NCBI RefSeq assembly: GCF_000219605.1
Contig: NC_015740.1
Span: forward strand, 4,278,001 to 4,342,000
Origin: Stutzerimonas stutzeri
GTDB lineage: Bacteria; Pseudomonadota; Gammaproteobacteria; Pseudomonadales; Pseudomonadaceae
Length of the DNA: 64,000 nt
Direction of reading: 5' to 3'
The first letter of the stretch is position 1. Each line of letters opens with the position of its first letter. This document shows positions 20,361-30,673 of the stretch, in pieces. The notes beneath the pieces are model-generated. The model searched no databases and had not been told where the DNA came from. It saw nothing but the letters and a program-made list of their open reading frames with translations. The position numbers and the translations under genes were made by a program.

Positions 20361-21726
20361 AGCGCTGAAACTGGCCGTGGTCGGCCATACCAATGTCGGC
20401 AAGACCTCGCTGCTGCGCACCCTGACCCGCGACATCGGCTTCGGTGAGGTCTCGCACCGGCCGAGCACCACCCGCCACGTCGAGGGTGCGCGGCTGTCGG
20501 TGGACGGCGAGCCGCTGCTGGAGCTCTACGACACCCCCGGCCTGGAAGATGCCATCGCCCTGCTCGACTACCTCGAACGGCTGGAGCGTCCCGGTGAGCG
20601 CCTCGACGGCCCGGCACGCACCGCGCGCTTTCTCGACGGCAGCGAGGCACGCCAGCGCTTCGAGCAGGAAGCCAAGGTGCTGCGTCAGTTGCTGGCCAGC
20701 GAAGCCGGGCTCTACGTGATCGACGCCCGTGAGCCGGTGCTGGCCAAGTACAAGGACGAGCTGGCGGTGCTCGCCGGCTGCGGCAAGCCGCTGTTGCCGG
20801 TGCTCAACTTCGTCGCCCAGCCGGGGCACCGCGACGAGGAATGGCGTCAGGCCCTGGCCCGCCTCGGCCTGCATGCACTGGTGCGCTTCGACAGCGTGGC
20901 GCCACCCGTGGACGGTGAGCGCCGGCTGTACGAAAGCCTGGCGCTGCTGCTGGAACAGGCGCGACCCAAGCTGCAGCGACTGATCGAGGACCACGAGGCC
21001 CAGGCTGCCGCACGCCTGGCCAGCGGCCAGCGACTGATCGCCGAACTGCTGGTGGATGTCGCCGCCTGCCGACGCAGCGTGGCCGCACAGCCGGAACTCG
21101 AGCGCGGCGCCATTCGTGAACTGCACGATGCCGTGCGCCGCCGCGAACAGCGCTGCGTCGAGGCGCTGCTGCGCCTGTATGCCTTTCGCCAGGACGATGC
21201 AGCGGCCAGTGATCTGCCGCTGCTCGACGGGCGCTGGGGCGACGACCTGTTCAACCCCGAGACCCTCAAGCAGCTGGGCGTGAAGATCGGCGGCGGCATG
21301 GCCGCAGGTGCCGCGGCCGGTGCCGGCGTCGACCTGATGGTCGGCGGCATCACCCTCGGCGCCGCGGCGCTGCTCGGCGCCATTGCCGGCGGCGGCGCGC
21401 AGACCGCGCGGCACTATGGCAATCGCCTGCTCGGCAAGCTCAAGGGGCAGCGCGAGCTGAGCGTCGACGACGCCGTACTGCGCCTGCTCGCCCTGCGCCA
21501 GCGTCAACTGCTGGCCGTGCTCGCGACTCGGGGGCACGCCGCCACCGAGGCGATCCGCCTGGGCACGCCGCAGGATCAGGGCTGGCGCGAGGGCAAGCTG
21601 CCCGAAGCCCTGCAACGCTGTCGTGCGCATCCCGAGTGGTCCTCGCTCAACCCCGGCGCCCGCCTGCAGAACGGCGAGCGCCAGACGGCGCTGGACGAGC
21701 TGCAGGCCGAACTGCGGCAGGGCTGA
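20353..21726 (+). CDS. Era/TrmE-like GTPase with DUF3482 domain
   Basis: 457 aa. The N-terminal G domain has G1 GHTNVGKTS (about residues 10-18), a G2 threonine in PSTTRHVEGA, G3 DTPG in LYDTPGLEDA, and probably G4 at VLNFVAQPG, which departs from the NKxD consensus. The middle is helical. The last third holds a glycine/alanine-rich segment (IGGGMAAGAAAGAGVDLMVGG) that could insert into a membrane. It is coupled to the DUF2868 gene. Nucleotide specificity should be checked given the weak G4. Confidence 0.82.
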   Translation: MTEALKLAVVGHTNVGKTSLLRTLTRDIGFGEVSHRPSTTRHVEGARLSVDGEPLLELYDTPGLEDAIALLDYLERLERPGERLDGPARTARFLDGSEARQRFEQEAKVLRQLLASEAGLYVIDAREPVLAKYKDELAVLAGCGKPLLPVLNFVAQPGHRDEEWRQALARLGLHALVRFDSVAPPVDGERRLYESLALLLEQARPKLQRLIEDHEAQAAARLASGQRLIAELLVDVAACRRSVAAQPELERGAIRELHDAVRRREQRCVEALLRLYAFRQDDAAASDLPLLDGRWGDDLFNPETLKQLGVKIGGGMAAGAAAGAGVDLMVGGITLGAAALLGAIAGGGAQTARHYGNRLLGKLKGQRELSVDDAVLRLLALRQRQLLAVLATRGHAATEAIRLGTPQDQGWREGKLPEALQRCRAHPEWSSLNPGARLQNGERQTALDELQAELRQG

Positions 21727-21755
21727 CCAGCCTGCCGCTTCACCGTGCCTGCACA

Positions 21756-22667
21756 CTAGGCACGGACCGGCGCACCATCGCCGGCCCTGCTTGGCGCCGG
21801 CTGGCGGCCGATGCCCAGGGTGCACAGCGTTGCCAGCATGATCAGCAACCCACCCGCCCAGCCCATCGGCCCCAGCCGCTCACCCAGCCAGAGACCGGCG
21901 ATGATCGCGCCGAACAGCGGTTCGGAGCCCATCAGCAGCGACACCCGCGTTGCGCTGCTGCGCCCCAGCGCGCGGTTCTGCGCAAACATGGCAAACAGCG
22001 TGGCGAACAGCACCAGATACAGCGTGCCGAACCAGAAACCCGGCTCCACCGGCAGCGCCGGCAGTCCGCCCGGCAGCGACACGGCGAGCAGGATGCAGCC
22101 CGCCGCAACGACTCCACTCTGCACCGCAGTCAACGCCAGTGCCGGGATTTCCCGGCCGGCCGTCAATCGCCGAGTCAGGCAGACCAGCACCGCGCGCAGC
22201 AACGCGGCGGCCAGCATCAGCGCATCGCCGAGATTGAGCGACAGCTGCGGCCCGCCGGTCAGCAGCCAGACGCCCGCCAGCGACAGCGCGCAGGCGAGGA
22301 ACAGCGTGTTGTGCGGCCGCTGGCGCAGCAGCAGCCATTCCATGAACGGTGTGATCACCACGCACAGGCTGATCAGAAACGCTGCATTGCTGGCGCTGGT
22401 CAGCATCACGCCCCAAGTCTCGCAGAGAAAGATCGCCAGCATCACCAGCCCCAGCGGCAGGCCGGGGCGCAGCGCCCGGCGACCGGCGCCGCGCAGTTGC
22501 GGCAGCAGCAGGACAAAGGTCAGGCCGAAGCGGATCGCCAGAAAACCCAGCACCGGGTAGAACAGCAGCGCCTGCTTGGCCACCGCATAGCTGCTGCCCC
22601 AGATCAGCGCCACCGTCAGCAGCATGCCATCGGCCAGCCACAGCCCCTGTCTCAACGTGTCTTTCAT
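21756..22667 (-). CDS. EamA/DMT-family transporter (RhaT/YdcZ type)
   Basis: 303 aa with ten predicted membrane helices in two EamA repeats. The first begins LADGMLLTVALIWGSSYAVAKQAL, where WGSSY is typical. The second ends RVSLLMGSEPLFGAIIAGLWLGE. Family members export metabolites or drugs. The ATG at 22667 is favoured over one at 22757, which would lie inside the divergent regulator's start region. It is divergent from a LysR gene, the classic arrangement for a regulated exporter. Confidence 0.87.
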   Translation of the reverse strand: MKDTLRQGLWLADGMLLTVALIWGSSYAVAKQALLFYPVLGFLAIRFGLTFVLLLPQLRGAGRRALRPGLPLGLVMLAIFLCETWGVMLTSASNAAFLISLCVVITPFMEWLLLRQRPHNTLFLACALSLAGVWLLTGGPQLSLNLGDALMLAAALLRAVLVCLTRRLTAGREIPALALTAVQSGVVAAGCILLAVSLPGGLPALPVEPGFWFGTLYLVLFATLFAMFAQNRALGRSSATRVSLLMGSEPLFGAIIAGLWLGERLGPMGWAGGLLIMLATLCTLGIGRQPAPSRAGDGAPVRA

Positions 22668-22755
22668 GTTCGAATCCCCGCACCAATCAGGCGCTGATTG
22701 TCGGGCCTGTCGCGGCAGTCGATAATCCAGCGAAACAGCACAGGACCTGTTCCGC

Positions 22756-23670
22756 ATGGGAACGAATGACAGCGCAGCCCTGCTGCCCTACATGGCCGTG
22801 TTCGTGCGGGTGGTCGAGGCCGGCAGCTTCTCCGGCGCCGCGCGCCTGCTGGGCAGCACACCGTCGGCGGTGAGCCGCCAGGTGGCACGGCTGGAGCAGG
22901 CCCTGGCGCTGCGCCTGCTGGAACGCACCACACGCCAGCTGCGGCTGAACGAGGCCGGGGCGGAGTTCTACCAGCATTGCCGGGACATGCTCGATGCGGC
23001 CGACGCCGCCGTCGCCATCGGCGAGCGGCTGATGCGCAGCCCGCGCGGGCTGGTGCGCCTGAGCGTGCCGAAGGCCTATGGCAAGTTCGTCGTCGGGCCG
23101 TTGATGCCGGCCTTTCTCCAGCGCCACCCCGAGGTCGATGTGCAGCTGCGCATCAGCGACCAGAGCCCGGACCTGATCGAGGACGGTTTCGACCTGCTGG
23201 TGCAGGTCACCGACAACCCACCCGAAGGCCTGGCCGGCAAGCCGCTCGGGCCGGTACGCCAGCTGCTCTGCGCCAGCCCCGACTACCTGCAGCGCCACGG
23301 CGAGCCGCAACATCCGCAGGACCTGCTGCGCCACAGCTGCCTGTATCTGGGAGAAACGGCGGGAGACAATCGCTGGCACCTGCGTCGCGGCGAGCAACAG
23401 GAAACGGTGACGGTGCGCGGTCGCTACATCAGCAACCACAGCGAGGCCCGGTTACTGGTGGCGCTGGCAGGCCTGGGCATCACCTGCCTGCCGCATTTCA
23501 CCGCTGCCCAGGCGCTGGCCGACGGCCAGCTGCGCGAAGTGCTGCCGCAGTGGCGTTACACCGGCTCCTACCAGGGCGCGGCCTGGCTGCTATGGCGACA
23601 GAATCACCACCTGCCGCCGAAGACACGTGCGCTGATCGACTATCTGAGCGAGGCATTGATAGCCAGCTGA
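22756..23670 (+). CDS. LysR-family transcriptional regulator
   Basis: 304 aa. The N-terminal winged helix-turn-helix (about residues 10-68) includes FVRVVEAGSFSGAARLL and the recognition segment TPSAVSRQVARLEQAL. The effector domain of about 210 aa begins GLVRLSVPKAYGKFVVGPLMPAFLQRHPEV. It resembles the CrgA/DsdC-like group that often controls a divergent transporter. The 88-bp gap to the EamA gene should hold its operator; I could not assign a specific T-N11-A site with confidence. Confidence 0.9.
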   Translation: MGTNDSAALLPYMAVFVRVVEAGSFSGAARLLGSTPSAVSRQVARLEQALALRLLERTTRQLRLNEAGAEFYQHCRDMLDAADAAVAIGERLMRSPRGLVRLSVPKAYGKFVVGPLMPAFLQRHPEVDVQLRISDQSPDLIEDGFDLLVQVTDNPPEGLAGKPLGPVRQLLCASPDYLQRHGEPQHPQDLLRHSCLYLGETAGDNRWHLRRGEQQETVTVRGRYISNHSEARLLVALAGLGITCLPHFTAAQALADGQLREVLPQWRYTGSYQGAAWLLWRQNHHLPPKTRALIDYLSEALIAS

Positions 23671-23725
23671 GCGCAACGCGCATCCGCAGACAGTGGGCTG
23701 GCGCCCACCGCTACCGGCGCGCCTG

Positions 23726-24457
23726 TCAGCGCTCCTTGGTGCCTTCCATTTCCTCGGCCATGCGTGCCAGGCCGAGGTGGCGCACGTCGGTGCCGCGCAC
23801 CAGGTAGATCACCAGTTCGGCGATGTTGCGTGCGTGGTCGCCGATGCGCTCCAGCGAGCGCAACGCCCAGATCACGCTGAGCACGCGGGAGATCGAGCGC
23901 GGGTCTTCCATCATGTAGGTGACCAGCTCGCGCAGCGCGGTCTTGTATTCGCGGTCGACGGTCTTGTCGTACTGCGCCACCGACAGCGCCAGCTCGGCAT
24001 CGAAGCGAGCGAAGGCATCCAGTGATTCCTGCACCATCTTGCGCACCTGGTCGCCGATGTGACGCACCTCGACGTAACCCTTGGGCGACTCGCCTTCCTC
24101 GCACAGCTGGATGGCGCGGCGGGCGATCTTGGTCGCCTCGTCACCGATGCGCTCGAGATCGATCACCGACTTGGAGATGCTGATGATCAAACGCAGGTCG
24201 GAGGCCGCCGGCTGGCGGCGGGCGAGGATGCGCACGCATTCCTCATCGATATTGCGCTCCATCTGGTTGATCTGGTCATCCACCTCACGGACCTGCTGGG
24301 CGAGCCCGGAATCGGCCTCGATCAGCGCGGTGACCGCGTCGTTGACCTGCTTCTCCACCAGCCCGCCCATGGCCAGCAGGTGGCTGCGCACCTCCTCGAG
24401 CTCGGCGTTGAACTGCTGGGAAATGTGTTGGGTATGGCTGTCTTTGCTGATCATCAT
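23726..24457 (-). CDS. phoU: Phosphate signalling protein PhoU
   Basis: 243 aa cytoplasmic protein of two three-helix PhoU repeats with the metal-binding E/DxxxD motifs, for example DLERIGDEATKIARRA and SLERIGDHARNIAELVIYL. It links the PstSCAB transporter to PhoR and holds the Pho regulon off when phosphate is plentiful. Last gene of the pst operon. Two adjacent ATG codons (24457, 24454) follow an AAGGG site; the outer one is used here. Confidence 0.97.
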   Translation of the reverse strand: MMISKDSHTQHISQQFNAELEEVRSHLLAMGGLVEKQVNDAVTALIEADSGLAQQVREVDDQINQMERNIDEECVRILARRQPAASDLRLIISISKSVIDLERIGDEATKIARRAIQLCEEGESPKGYVEVRHIGDQVRKMVQESLDAFARFDAELALSVAQYDKTVDREYKTALRELVTYMMEDPRSISRVLSVIWALRSLERIGDHARNIAELVIYLVRGTDVRHLGLARMAEEMEGTKER

Positions 24458-24599
24458 CGAGCCCTTGCGAAACTGTGGTTCTCTCGCCGGACGAGCCGGC
24501 CCTTGGCAAAGCGTGCTGCGCTAGGAGGCGGCGCGCAGACAGTACAAACGAGTACGGCAAGCGCCGCCGACAACGCGCAGCGCGGTTTGCCATGGCCGG

Positions 24600-25427
24600 C
24601 TAGCCGTAGCGGCCGGTGATGTAGTCTTCGGTCTGCTTCTTGGCCGGGTTGGTGAACAGCGTATCGGTGTCGCCGTACTCGATCAGTTTGCCCATGTACA
24701 TGAACGCGGTGTAGTCGGACACCCGAGCGGCCTGCTGCATGTTGTGGGTGACGATGACGATGGTGTACTTGGACTTGAGCTCGTAGATCAGCTCCTCGAC
24801 CTTCAGCGAAGAGATCGGGTCGAGGGCCGAGCTCGGTTCGTCGAGCAGCAGTACTTCCGGCTGCACGGCGATGGTACGGGCAATCACCAGGCGCTGCTGC
24901 TGGCCACCGGAGAGGCCGAGTGCCGATTCGTGCAGGCGATCCTTGACCTCGTCCCACAGCGCCGCACCCTTGAGCGCCCACTCGACGGTCTCGTCGAGCA
25001 CTCGCTTCTGTTTGATGCCCTGGATGCGCAGGCCGTAGACCACGTTCTCGTAGATGCTCTTGGGGAACGGGTTGGGCTTCTGGAACACCATGCCGACGCG
25101 GCGGCGCAGGTCGGCCACATCCACACCCTTCTGGTAGATGTTCTGCCCGTCGAGGTTGATGGCACCTTCGATGCGGCAGCCGTCGACCAGGTCGTTCATG
25201 CGGTTGAAGCAGCGCAGCAGGGTCGACTTGCCGCAGCCGGACGGGCCGATGAAGGCGGTCACGCGCTGGCGCGGAATGTTCATGCTGACGTTGTGCAACG
25301 CCTGTTTCTGGCCGTAGAACAGGCTGAGGTCGGGCACCTCGATGGCGACCTGCTCGTTGGCCAGGCTCAGGCTGCGCTTGTCGCGGCCCAGGGCCGAGAT
25401 GTCGATCGAATGGGTGGTGGTTTGCAT
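24600..25427 (-). CDS. pstB: Phosphate ABC transporter ATP-binding protein PstB
   Basis: 275 aa ATPase that powers phosphate import. Walker A is GPSGCGKST (residues 61-69), the signature LSGGQ is at about 172-176, Walker [13 protein letters not shown] at about 192-203, and the H-loop lies in [20 protein letters not shown]. The N-terminal ~25 residues are a short extension usual in pseudomonads. Its ATG follows GGAG, about 97 bp after pstA ends. Confidence 0.97.
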   Translation of the reverse strand: MQTTTHSIDISALGRDKRSLSLANEQVAIEVPDLSLFYGQKQALHNVSMNIPRQRVTAFIGPSGCGKSTLLRCFNRMNDLVDGCRIEGAINLDGQNIYQKGVDVADLRRRVGMVFQKPNPFPKSIYENVVYGLRIQGIKQKRVLDETVEWALKGAALWDEVKDRLHESALGLSGGQQQRLVIARTIAVQPEVLLLDEPSSALDPISSLKVEELIYELKSKYTIVIVTHNMQQAARVSDYTAFMYMGKLIEYGDTDTLFTNPAKKQTEDYITGRYG

Positions 25428-25524
25428 GTGCTCGCTCCGTTTGCAGCCTCGGGCTGCAAGCTACAGGCCGCCATCCGCGCCGGGTGCTTCCCTCGGAAGC
25501 CCACGATGCGGCTGGCGGCGCCAA

Positions 25525-27195
25525 TCAATGATCCAGCGCCTTGTATTTTTCGCGCAGGTGGTTGCGGATGTAGATCGCGCTGAAGTTGAGCGTGGCGATC
25601 ACCAGTACCAGCAGCAGCGCGGTGGCGTAGACCAGCGGCCGCGCCGCCTCGACGTTGGGGCTCTGGAAGCCGACGTCGTAAATGTGGAAGCCCAGGTGCA
25701 TGATCTTCTGATCCAGATGCAGATAGGGGTAGTTGCCGTTGAGCGGCAGGTTCGGTGCCAGCTTGACCACGCCGACCAGCATCAGCGGCGCCACTTCGCC
25801 GGCGGCACGCGCCACGGCGAGGATCAGGCCGGTCATCATCGCCGGGCTGGCCATCGGCAGCACCACCTTCCACAACGTCTCGGACTTGGTCGCGCCGAGA
25901 GCCAGAGAGCCTTCACGGATCATCCGGGGGATGCGCGCCAGGCCTTCCTCGGTAGCGACGATCACCACCGGCAGGGTGAGGATGGCCAGGGTCAGCGAGG
26001 CCCACATCAGGCCCGGCGTGCCGAACACCGGCGCCGGTGCGGCTTCGGGATAGAACAGCCGATCCAGCGAGCCGCCCAGCACGTAGACGAAGAAGCCCAG
26101 ACCGAACACGCCATAGACGATCGACGGCACGCCGGCGAGGTTGTTCACCGCGATGCGGATGATCCGGGTGAGCAGGCCCTGCTTGGCGTACTCGCGCAGG
26201 TAGACCGCGGCGATCACACCGAAGGGGGTGACGATCACCGCCATGATCAGGGTCATCAGCACGGTGCCGAAGATCGCCGGGAACACGCCGCCTTCGGTGT
26301 TCGCCTCACGCGGCTCGTCGCTGACGAACTCCCACAGTTTGGCGAAGTAGAACATCAGCTTCTGCGGGGTCGACATGGCATTGGGCTGGAACGCTCGCAC
26401 CACCTTGCCCAGGCTGATCTCCTGCTCGCGGCCGTCGGCGGTGCGCACGGTGATGCTGTCGCGGTTGAACTGCTGCTGCAGCGCCACCAGCTTGTCTTCC
26501 AGGACCCGGTACTCGGCATCCCACTGGGCGCGCTCGGCATCCAGATCGGCCTGGGCGGCCGCATCCAGACGGTCGTCCAGCTCCAGCTTGCGGGTCTTCA
26601 GGCGCAGACGCTCGAGGCCGTGGTTGATGCGGCCGATCTCCACCTTCTCGATGCGCGAGATCTGCGCATGCAGCTGGTCGACCCGATCGATCCGACGCTG
26701 CAGCTCGCCCCAGGCGGCATCGCCTTCGGCGACCAGCTGGCCGGCTTCCTTGACGTTGAGCAGATAGCCATAGAAGTTGCCCCACTCGCGACGCTCCAGC
26801 ACCATCAGCTCGGCCGGCTTGCGCTGGTTGCTCAGCCATTCGCCGATCACCCAGGAGAAGTCCGCGCCGTAGACCTCGCGGTTACCGACCTTGAGCAGCT
26901 CGCGGGTCATGAACTCGCCGCCCTCGACATTCACCGGCAGCCCGCTGGCAGCCAGGCGCGCCCGTGGCACTTCCTCGGCCTGCACCACCTCGCCGGCCAG
27001 CACGCGCATTTCCGCGCCGGGCATGCTGTAGTCGGCGACGATCACGTCGGCCGGCCAGAAGTGCGCCAGACCGCGCACGGCGATGATCGCCAGCAGCCCC
27101 AGGGTCATGATCACGGCGATGGACACCGCGCCGGCGTTCATCCAGATCCAGGGCGTGCCGCTCTTGACCCAGCTGTTCAACGAATCCTTTTTCAC
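25525..27195 (-). CDS. pstA: Phosphate ABC transporter permease PstA (extended form)
   Basis: 556 aa with a GTG start preceded by AAGG at good spacing. One N-terminal membrane helix is followed by a large extra domain of about 250 residues (DUF3333-type, partly coiled-coil: LHAQISRIEKVEIG). The ABC permease core starts near FGTVLMTLIMAVIVTPFGV and holds the coupling motif SLALGATKSETLWKVVLPMA. E. coli PstA is about 296 aa; the long form is normal in Pseudomonas. It pairs with PstC to form the channel. Confidence 0.95.
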   Translation of the reverse strand: MKKDSLNSWVKSGTPWIWMNAGAVSIAVIMTLGLLAIIAVRGLAHFWPADVIVADYSMPGAEMRVLAGEVVQAEEVPRARLAASGLPVNVEGGEFMTRELLKVGNREVYGADFSWVIGEWLSNQRKPAELMVLERREWGNFYGYLLNVKEAGQLVAEGDAAWGELQRRIDRVDQLHAQISRIEKVEIGRINHGLERLRLKTRKLELDDRLDAAAQADLDAERAQWDAEYRVLEDKLVALQQQFNRDSITVRTADGREQEISLGKVVRAFQPNAMSTPQKLMFYFAKLWEFVSDEPREANTEGGVFPAIFGTVLMTLIMAVIVTPFGVIAAVYLREYAKQGLLTRIIRIAVNNLAGVPSIVYGVFGLGFFVYVLGGSLDRLFYPEAAPAPVFGTPGLMWASLTLAILTLPVVIVATEEGLARIPRMIREGSLALGATKSETLWKVVLPMASPAMMTGLILAVARAAGEVAPLMLVGVVKLAPNLPLNGNYPYLHLDQKIMHLGFHIYDVGFQSPNVEAARPLVYATALLLVLVIATLNFSAIYIRNHLREKYKALDH

Positions 27196-27222
27196 GGATC
27201 GATACCTTTTGGCGAAATCGGG

Positions 27223-29499
27223 TTACAGGCTGGCGTACTTGCCGCGCAGGCGCTGGCGAATCAGCTCGGCCAGGGTGTTCATCACGAAGGTGAACATCAG
27301 CAGGACGAGCGCGGCGAGGAACAGCACGCGGTAATGGGTGCCACCTACCTCGGATTCGGGCATTTCCACCGCGACGTTGGCGGCCAGGGTGCGCATGCCC
27401 TCGAAGATGTTGGCTTCCATGATCGGCGTGTTGCCGGTGGCCATCAGCACGATCATCGTCTCGCCCACCGCGCGGCCTATGCCGATCATCAGCGCCGAGA
27501 AGATGCCGGGGCTGGCGGTCAGTAGCACCACGCGGGTCAGCGTCTGCCAGGGCGTCGCACCGAGGGCCAGGGAGCCCAGGGTGAGGCTGCGCGGCACACT
27601 GAACACGGCGTCCTCGGCGATCGAGTAGATGGTCGGGATCACCGCGAAGCCCATCGCCAGCCCGATCACCAGGGCGTTGCGCTGGTCGAACGGGATACCC
27701 ATGTCGTTGGACAGCCACAGGCGCATGTCACCGCCGAAGAACCAGTTCTCCAGGTGCCCGCTGATCTCCAGCGAGCCGAAGCCCACCAGCAGGATCACCG
27801 GGATCAGCAGCACCGCTTCCCAGCCTTCCGGGATCGCCAGGCGCACGCTTTGCGGCAGGCGGCTCCAGGTCCAGGCGGCGAAGAGGATGCCCACCGGCAT
27901 CAGCAGCAGCAGGGCGAAGATGCCCGGCAGGTGGTTCTCCAGGAACGGCGCGAGAAACAGGCCGGCGAAGAAGCCGAGAATCACCGTCGGCAGCGCCTCC
28001 ATCAGCTCGATCACCGGCTTGACCTTGCGGCGCAGCGACGGCGCCATGAAGTAGGCGGTATAGAACGCCGCGCAGATGGCCAGCGGGGCCGCCAGCAGCA
28101 TGGCGTAGAAGGCTGCCTTGAGCGTGCCGAAGGCCAGCGGCGCGAGGCTCAGCTTGGGTTCGAAATCGCTGTTGGCAGAGGTGGACTGCCAGACGTAATC
28201 GGGCTCCGGATAGCTCTCGTACCAGACCTTGCCCCACAGCGCGCTCCAGGAAATCTCCGGGTGCGGGTTGTCGATGACGAAGCGCTGCAGCCCCTGCGCC
28301 GACTCCAGCAGCAGACGTGTGGCGCGCGGCGACATGGCCGCCAGCGCGGCGCCATCGGCGACCTGCTCCTTGAGCAGCGTGCGGTGTGCGGTGCTGTGGA
28401 AGATGCCGACACTGCCGCTGTCGTCCAGGGCGAGGAAGCCCTTGCGGCGCTCCTCCGGGAGGATCTGGCGGACCGGGCTGCTGCCCAGCTTGAAGTTGCG
28501 CACGTTCTTCAGTTCGGCCTGGCCATCGGCCGCACGCACCATGAACCACTGGCCGATGCTGCCCCTGGAGTCGCCCACCATCAGCGAGATGCCGCCCAAC
28601 AGCGGGCTGACGCTGGTGATCTCGCTGCCGTCGCCGACCAGCTTGTAACGACCGTTGAGCTGCTTGCGGCGCAGGTCGAAGACATCCGCGCTGGCCTTGC
28701 CGCTGATCGCGTAAAGCCACATGTGCCGCGGGTCGATCAGCAGCTGACGGATCGGCTCGGCCAGCTGCGGCAGGTTCAGGCGCTCCTGCTCGAGGGTCAC
28801 CTCGCCGGTCAGCAGGTTCTCGCTGCTGGCGATGCGCTGGGCATGCAGCGCGCTGCCGGTGGCGCCGGCGACCAGCAGGGTCTTGCCGTTCAGGCTGATG
28901 GCGGCGCGCTCGATGGGGCGGCCTTCCGGATCGAGCTCAAGCGGCGCCTCGCCGAAGGGATAGGCGAGCTCGGGGGTGATGGTCTTCTGGTTGTTCGGGT
29001 AGGTGACCTTGTAGTTGTGCTCCAGCACCAGGGCCTGGCCATTGTCCAGACCGAGCACCAGCCGGCGGGTGCCGGGGGTGTCCTGGCCCACCGAGACGAT
29101 GCGGCTGCCTTCCGGCAGCGGCAGGGGCTTGCTCGTCAGCAGCGCACCGTCGCGCAGGCTGAAGAAACGCGCCTGGCCGTCCTCGCCCAGACGCAGGGCG
29201 ACCTGGTTCTGCTCTTCGATGGCCAGCAGCAGCGGCTTGCCGGCATCGGCCAGCCAGGTCGGCTGCTGAGCCTTGCGGGCCTCCAGCTCGGCGCCCTGGA
29301 ACATCGGCAGCACGACCTGCGCCAGATAGAAGAAGATCAGGGTGATGGCGCCCAGCACGGCCAGGCCGCCGATGGACACGTACCAGCGCGCCAGGTGGTC
29401 TTTCAGCGCGCGTATGCGCCGCTTGCGCTGCAGTGCCGGCGTGTTGAAGTCCAGCCGTTGCACATCGGAATTCGCGGTCATGTTGTCCATGTCGTTCAT
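27223..29499 (-). CDS. pstC: Phosphate ABC transporter permease PstC (extended form)
   Basis: 758 aa. After a cytoplasmic start and one helix (VSIGGLAVLGAITLIFFYLA) there is a periplasmic region of about 380 residues with beta-propeller-like character (repeated GxRLGEDGQAR, SLRDGALL). The permease domain of about 280 residues follows, with coupling motif SLALGATPWQTLTRVVLLTA. E. coli PstC is about 319 aa; this long version is usual in pseudomonads. CAGGAG precedes the ATG. Confidence 0.95.
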   Translation of the reverse strand: MNDMDNMTANSDVQRLDFNTPALQRKRRIRALKDHLARWYVSIGGLAVLGAITLIFFYLAQVVLPMFQGAELEARKAQQPTWLADAGKPLLLAIEEQNQVALRLGEDGQARFFSLRDGALLTSKPLPLPEGSRIVSVGQDTPGTRRLVLGLDNGQALVLEHNYKVTYPNNQKTITPELAYPFGEAPLELDPEGRPIERAAISLNGKTLLVAGATGSALHAQRIASSENLLTGEVTLEQERLNLPQLAEPIRQLLIDPRHMWLYAISGKASADVFDLRRKQLNGRYKLVGDGSEITSVSPLLGGISLMVGDSRGSIGQWFMVRAADGQAELKNVRNFKLGSSPVRQILPEERRKGFLALDDSGSVGIFHSTAHRTLLKEQVADGAALAAMSPRATRLLLESAQGLQRFVIDNPHPEISWSALWGKVWYESYPEPDYVWQSTSANSDFEPKLSLAPLAFGTLKAAFYAMLLAAPLAICAAFYTAYFMAPSLRRKVKPVIELMEALPTVILGFFAGLFLAPFLENHLPGIFALLLLMPVGILFAAWTWSRLPQSVRLAIPEGWEAVLLIPVILLVGFGSLEISGHLENWFFGGDMRLWLSNDMGIPFDQRNALVIGLAMGFAVIPTIYSIAEDAVFSVPRSLTLGSLALGATPWQTLTRVVLLTASPGIFSALMIGIGRAVGETMIVLMATGNTPIMEANIFEGMRTLAANVAVEMPESEVGGTHYRVLFLAALVLLMFTFVMNTLAELIRQRLRGKYASL

Positions 29500-29584
29500 G
29501 CCAGGCTCCTGGGCCGAGCGGCCCTTCGGGGCGCCTAATCTAATAAAGCCGTGTGACAGAAAAGTTACAGCCAGGTGACGCGAC

Positions 29585-29618
29585 GATGCCCGCCAGCGCG
29601 TTCAGCGTGGCGGGCATC
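29585..29618 (-). other. Intra-operon hairpin between pstS and pstC
   Basis: Perfect 11-bp arms GATGCCCGCCA/TGGCGGGCATC enclose a 12-nt loop that can add three pairs. It lies 43 bp after the pstS stop and 86 bp before pstC, with no U-tract. Such hairpins after binding-protein genes usually protect the upstream mRNA, so PstS is made in excess over the permease. Confidence 0.7.
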
Positions 29619-29660
29619 TGCGCAAGACCGGCGCAGTGGGCGCCGGCCGTTACGCGGGTC

Positions 29661-30626
29661 TTACAGACCCAGCTCCTGCATGGTCTTGTCGACCACCTTC
29701 TTCGGCAGCGGGATGTAGCCGTCCTTGACCACGACGTCCTGGCCCTGCTTGGAAAGCACCAGCTTGAGGAACTCGGCGTCGATCGGGCTCAGCGGCTTGT
29801 TCGGCGCCTTGTTGACGTAGACGTAGAAGAAGCGAGCCAGCGGGAATTTCCCGGCCAGGGCGTTCTCTTCGCTCGCCTCGAAGGCTTCGCCGCCCTTGGA
29901 CAGCGGTACGGCGCGCACGCTGGAGGTCTTGTAGCCGATGCCCGAGTAACCGATGGCGTTCAGGGTGCTGGAGATCGACTGCACCACCGAGGCCGAACCC
30001 GGCTGCTCGTTGACGTTGGACTTGAAGTCGCCTTTACACAGGGCTTCTTCCTTGAAGTAGCCGTAGGTACCGGATACCGAGTTGCGGCCGAACAGCTGGA
30101 TCGGCTTGGCAGCCCACTCGCCGGTCATGCCCAGGTCGCCCCAGGTCTTGATGTCCTTCTCGCCACCGCACAGGCGGGTGCTGGAGAAGATGGCGTCGAC
30201 CTGCTCGATGTCCAGGGACTTGATCGGGTTGTCCTTGTGCACGAACACCGCCAGGGCGTCGATGGCCACCGGTACGGCGGTCGGCTTGTAGCCGTACTTC
30301 TCTTCGAAGGCCTGGATCTCGTTGTCCTTCATGGGGCGGCTCATCGGGCCCATGTTGGCGGTGCCTTCGGTCAGCGCGGGCGGCGCGGTGGAGGAACCGG
30401 CGGCCTGGATCTGAATGTTGACGTTCGGGTAGCTGCGCTTGAACTCTTCGGCCCAGAGCGTCATCAGGTTGGCCAGCGAGTCGGAACCGACGCTGGACAG
30501 GTTGCCGGAAACGCCAGAGGTCTTCTGGTAGCTCGGCAGTGCCGGGTCTACTGCAGCGACTGCGCTTGCGGCGCCCACGCCAGCGGCTACGAAGGTGAGG
30601 GCCGCCATCAAACGATTCAGTTTCAT
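29661..30626 (-). CDS. pstS: Periplasmic phosphate-binding protein PstS
   Basis: 321 aa, signal peptide [20 protein letters not shown] cleaved about residue 25. The mature protein has the pseudomonad PstS pattern: [43 protein letters not shown] and a C-terminal [12 protein letters not shown]. It captures inorganic phosphate for PstCAB. First gene of the operon, with AGGAG before the ATG and a Pho-box promoter upstream. Confidence 0.96.
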   Translation of the reverse strand: MKLNRLMAALTFVAAGVGAASAVAAVDPALPSYQKTSGVSGNLSSVGSDSLANLMTLWAEEFKRSYPNVNIQIQAAGSSTAPPALTEGTANMGPMSRPMKDNEIQAFEEKYGYKPTAVPVAIDALAVFVHKDNPIKSLDIEQVDAIFSSTRLCGGEKDIKTWGDLGMTGEWAAKPIQLFGRNSVSGTYGYFKEEALCKGDFKSNVNEQPGSASVVQSISSTLNAIGYSGIGYKTSSVRAVPLSKGGEAFEASEENALAGKFPLARFFYVYVNKAPNKPLSPIDAEFLKLVLSKQGQDVVVKDGYIPLPKKVVDKTMQELGL

Positions 30627-30673
30627 ACCTTGCTCCTAGCAGGTGTGTGCTCGAGTGTGTTGGAACGGGGGCC

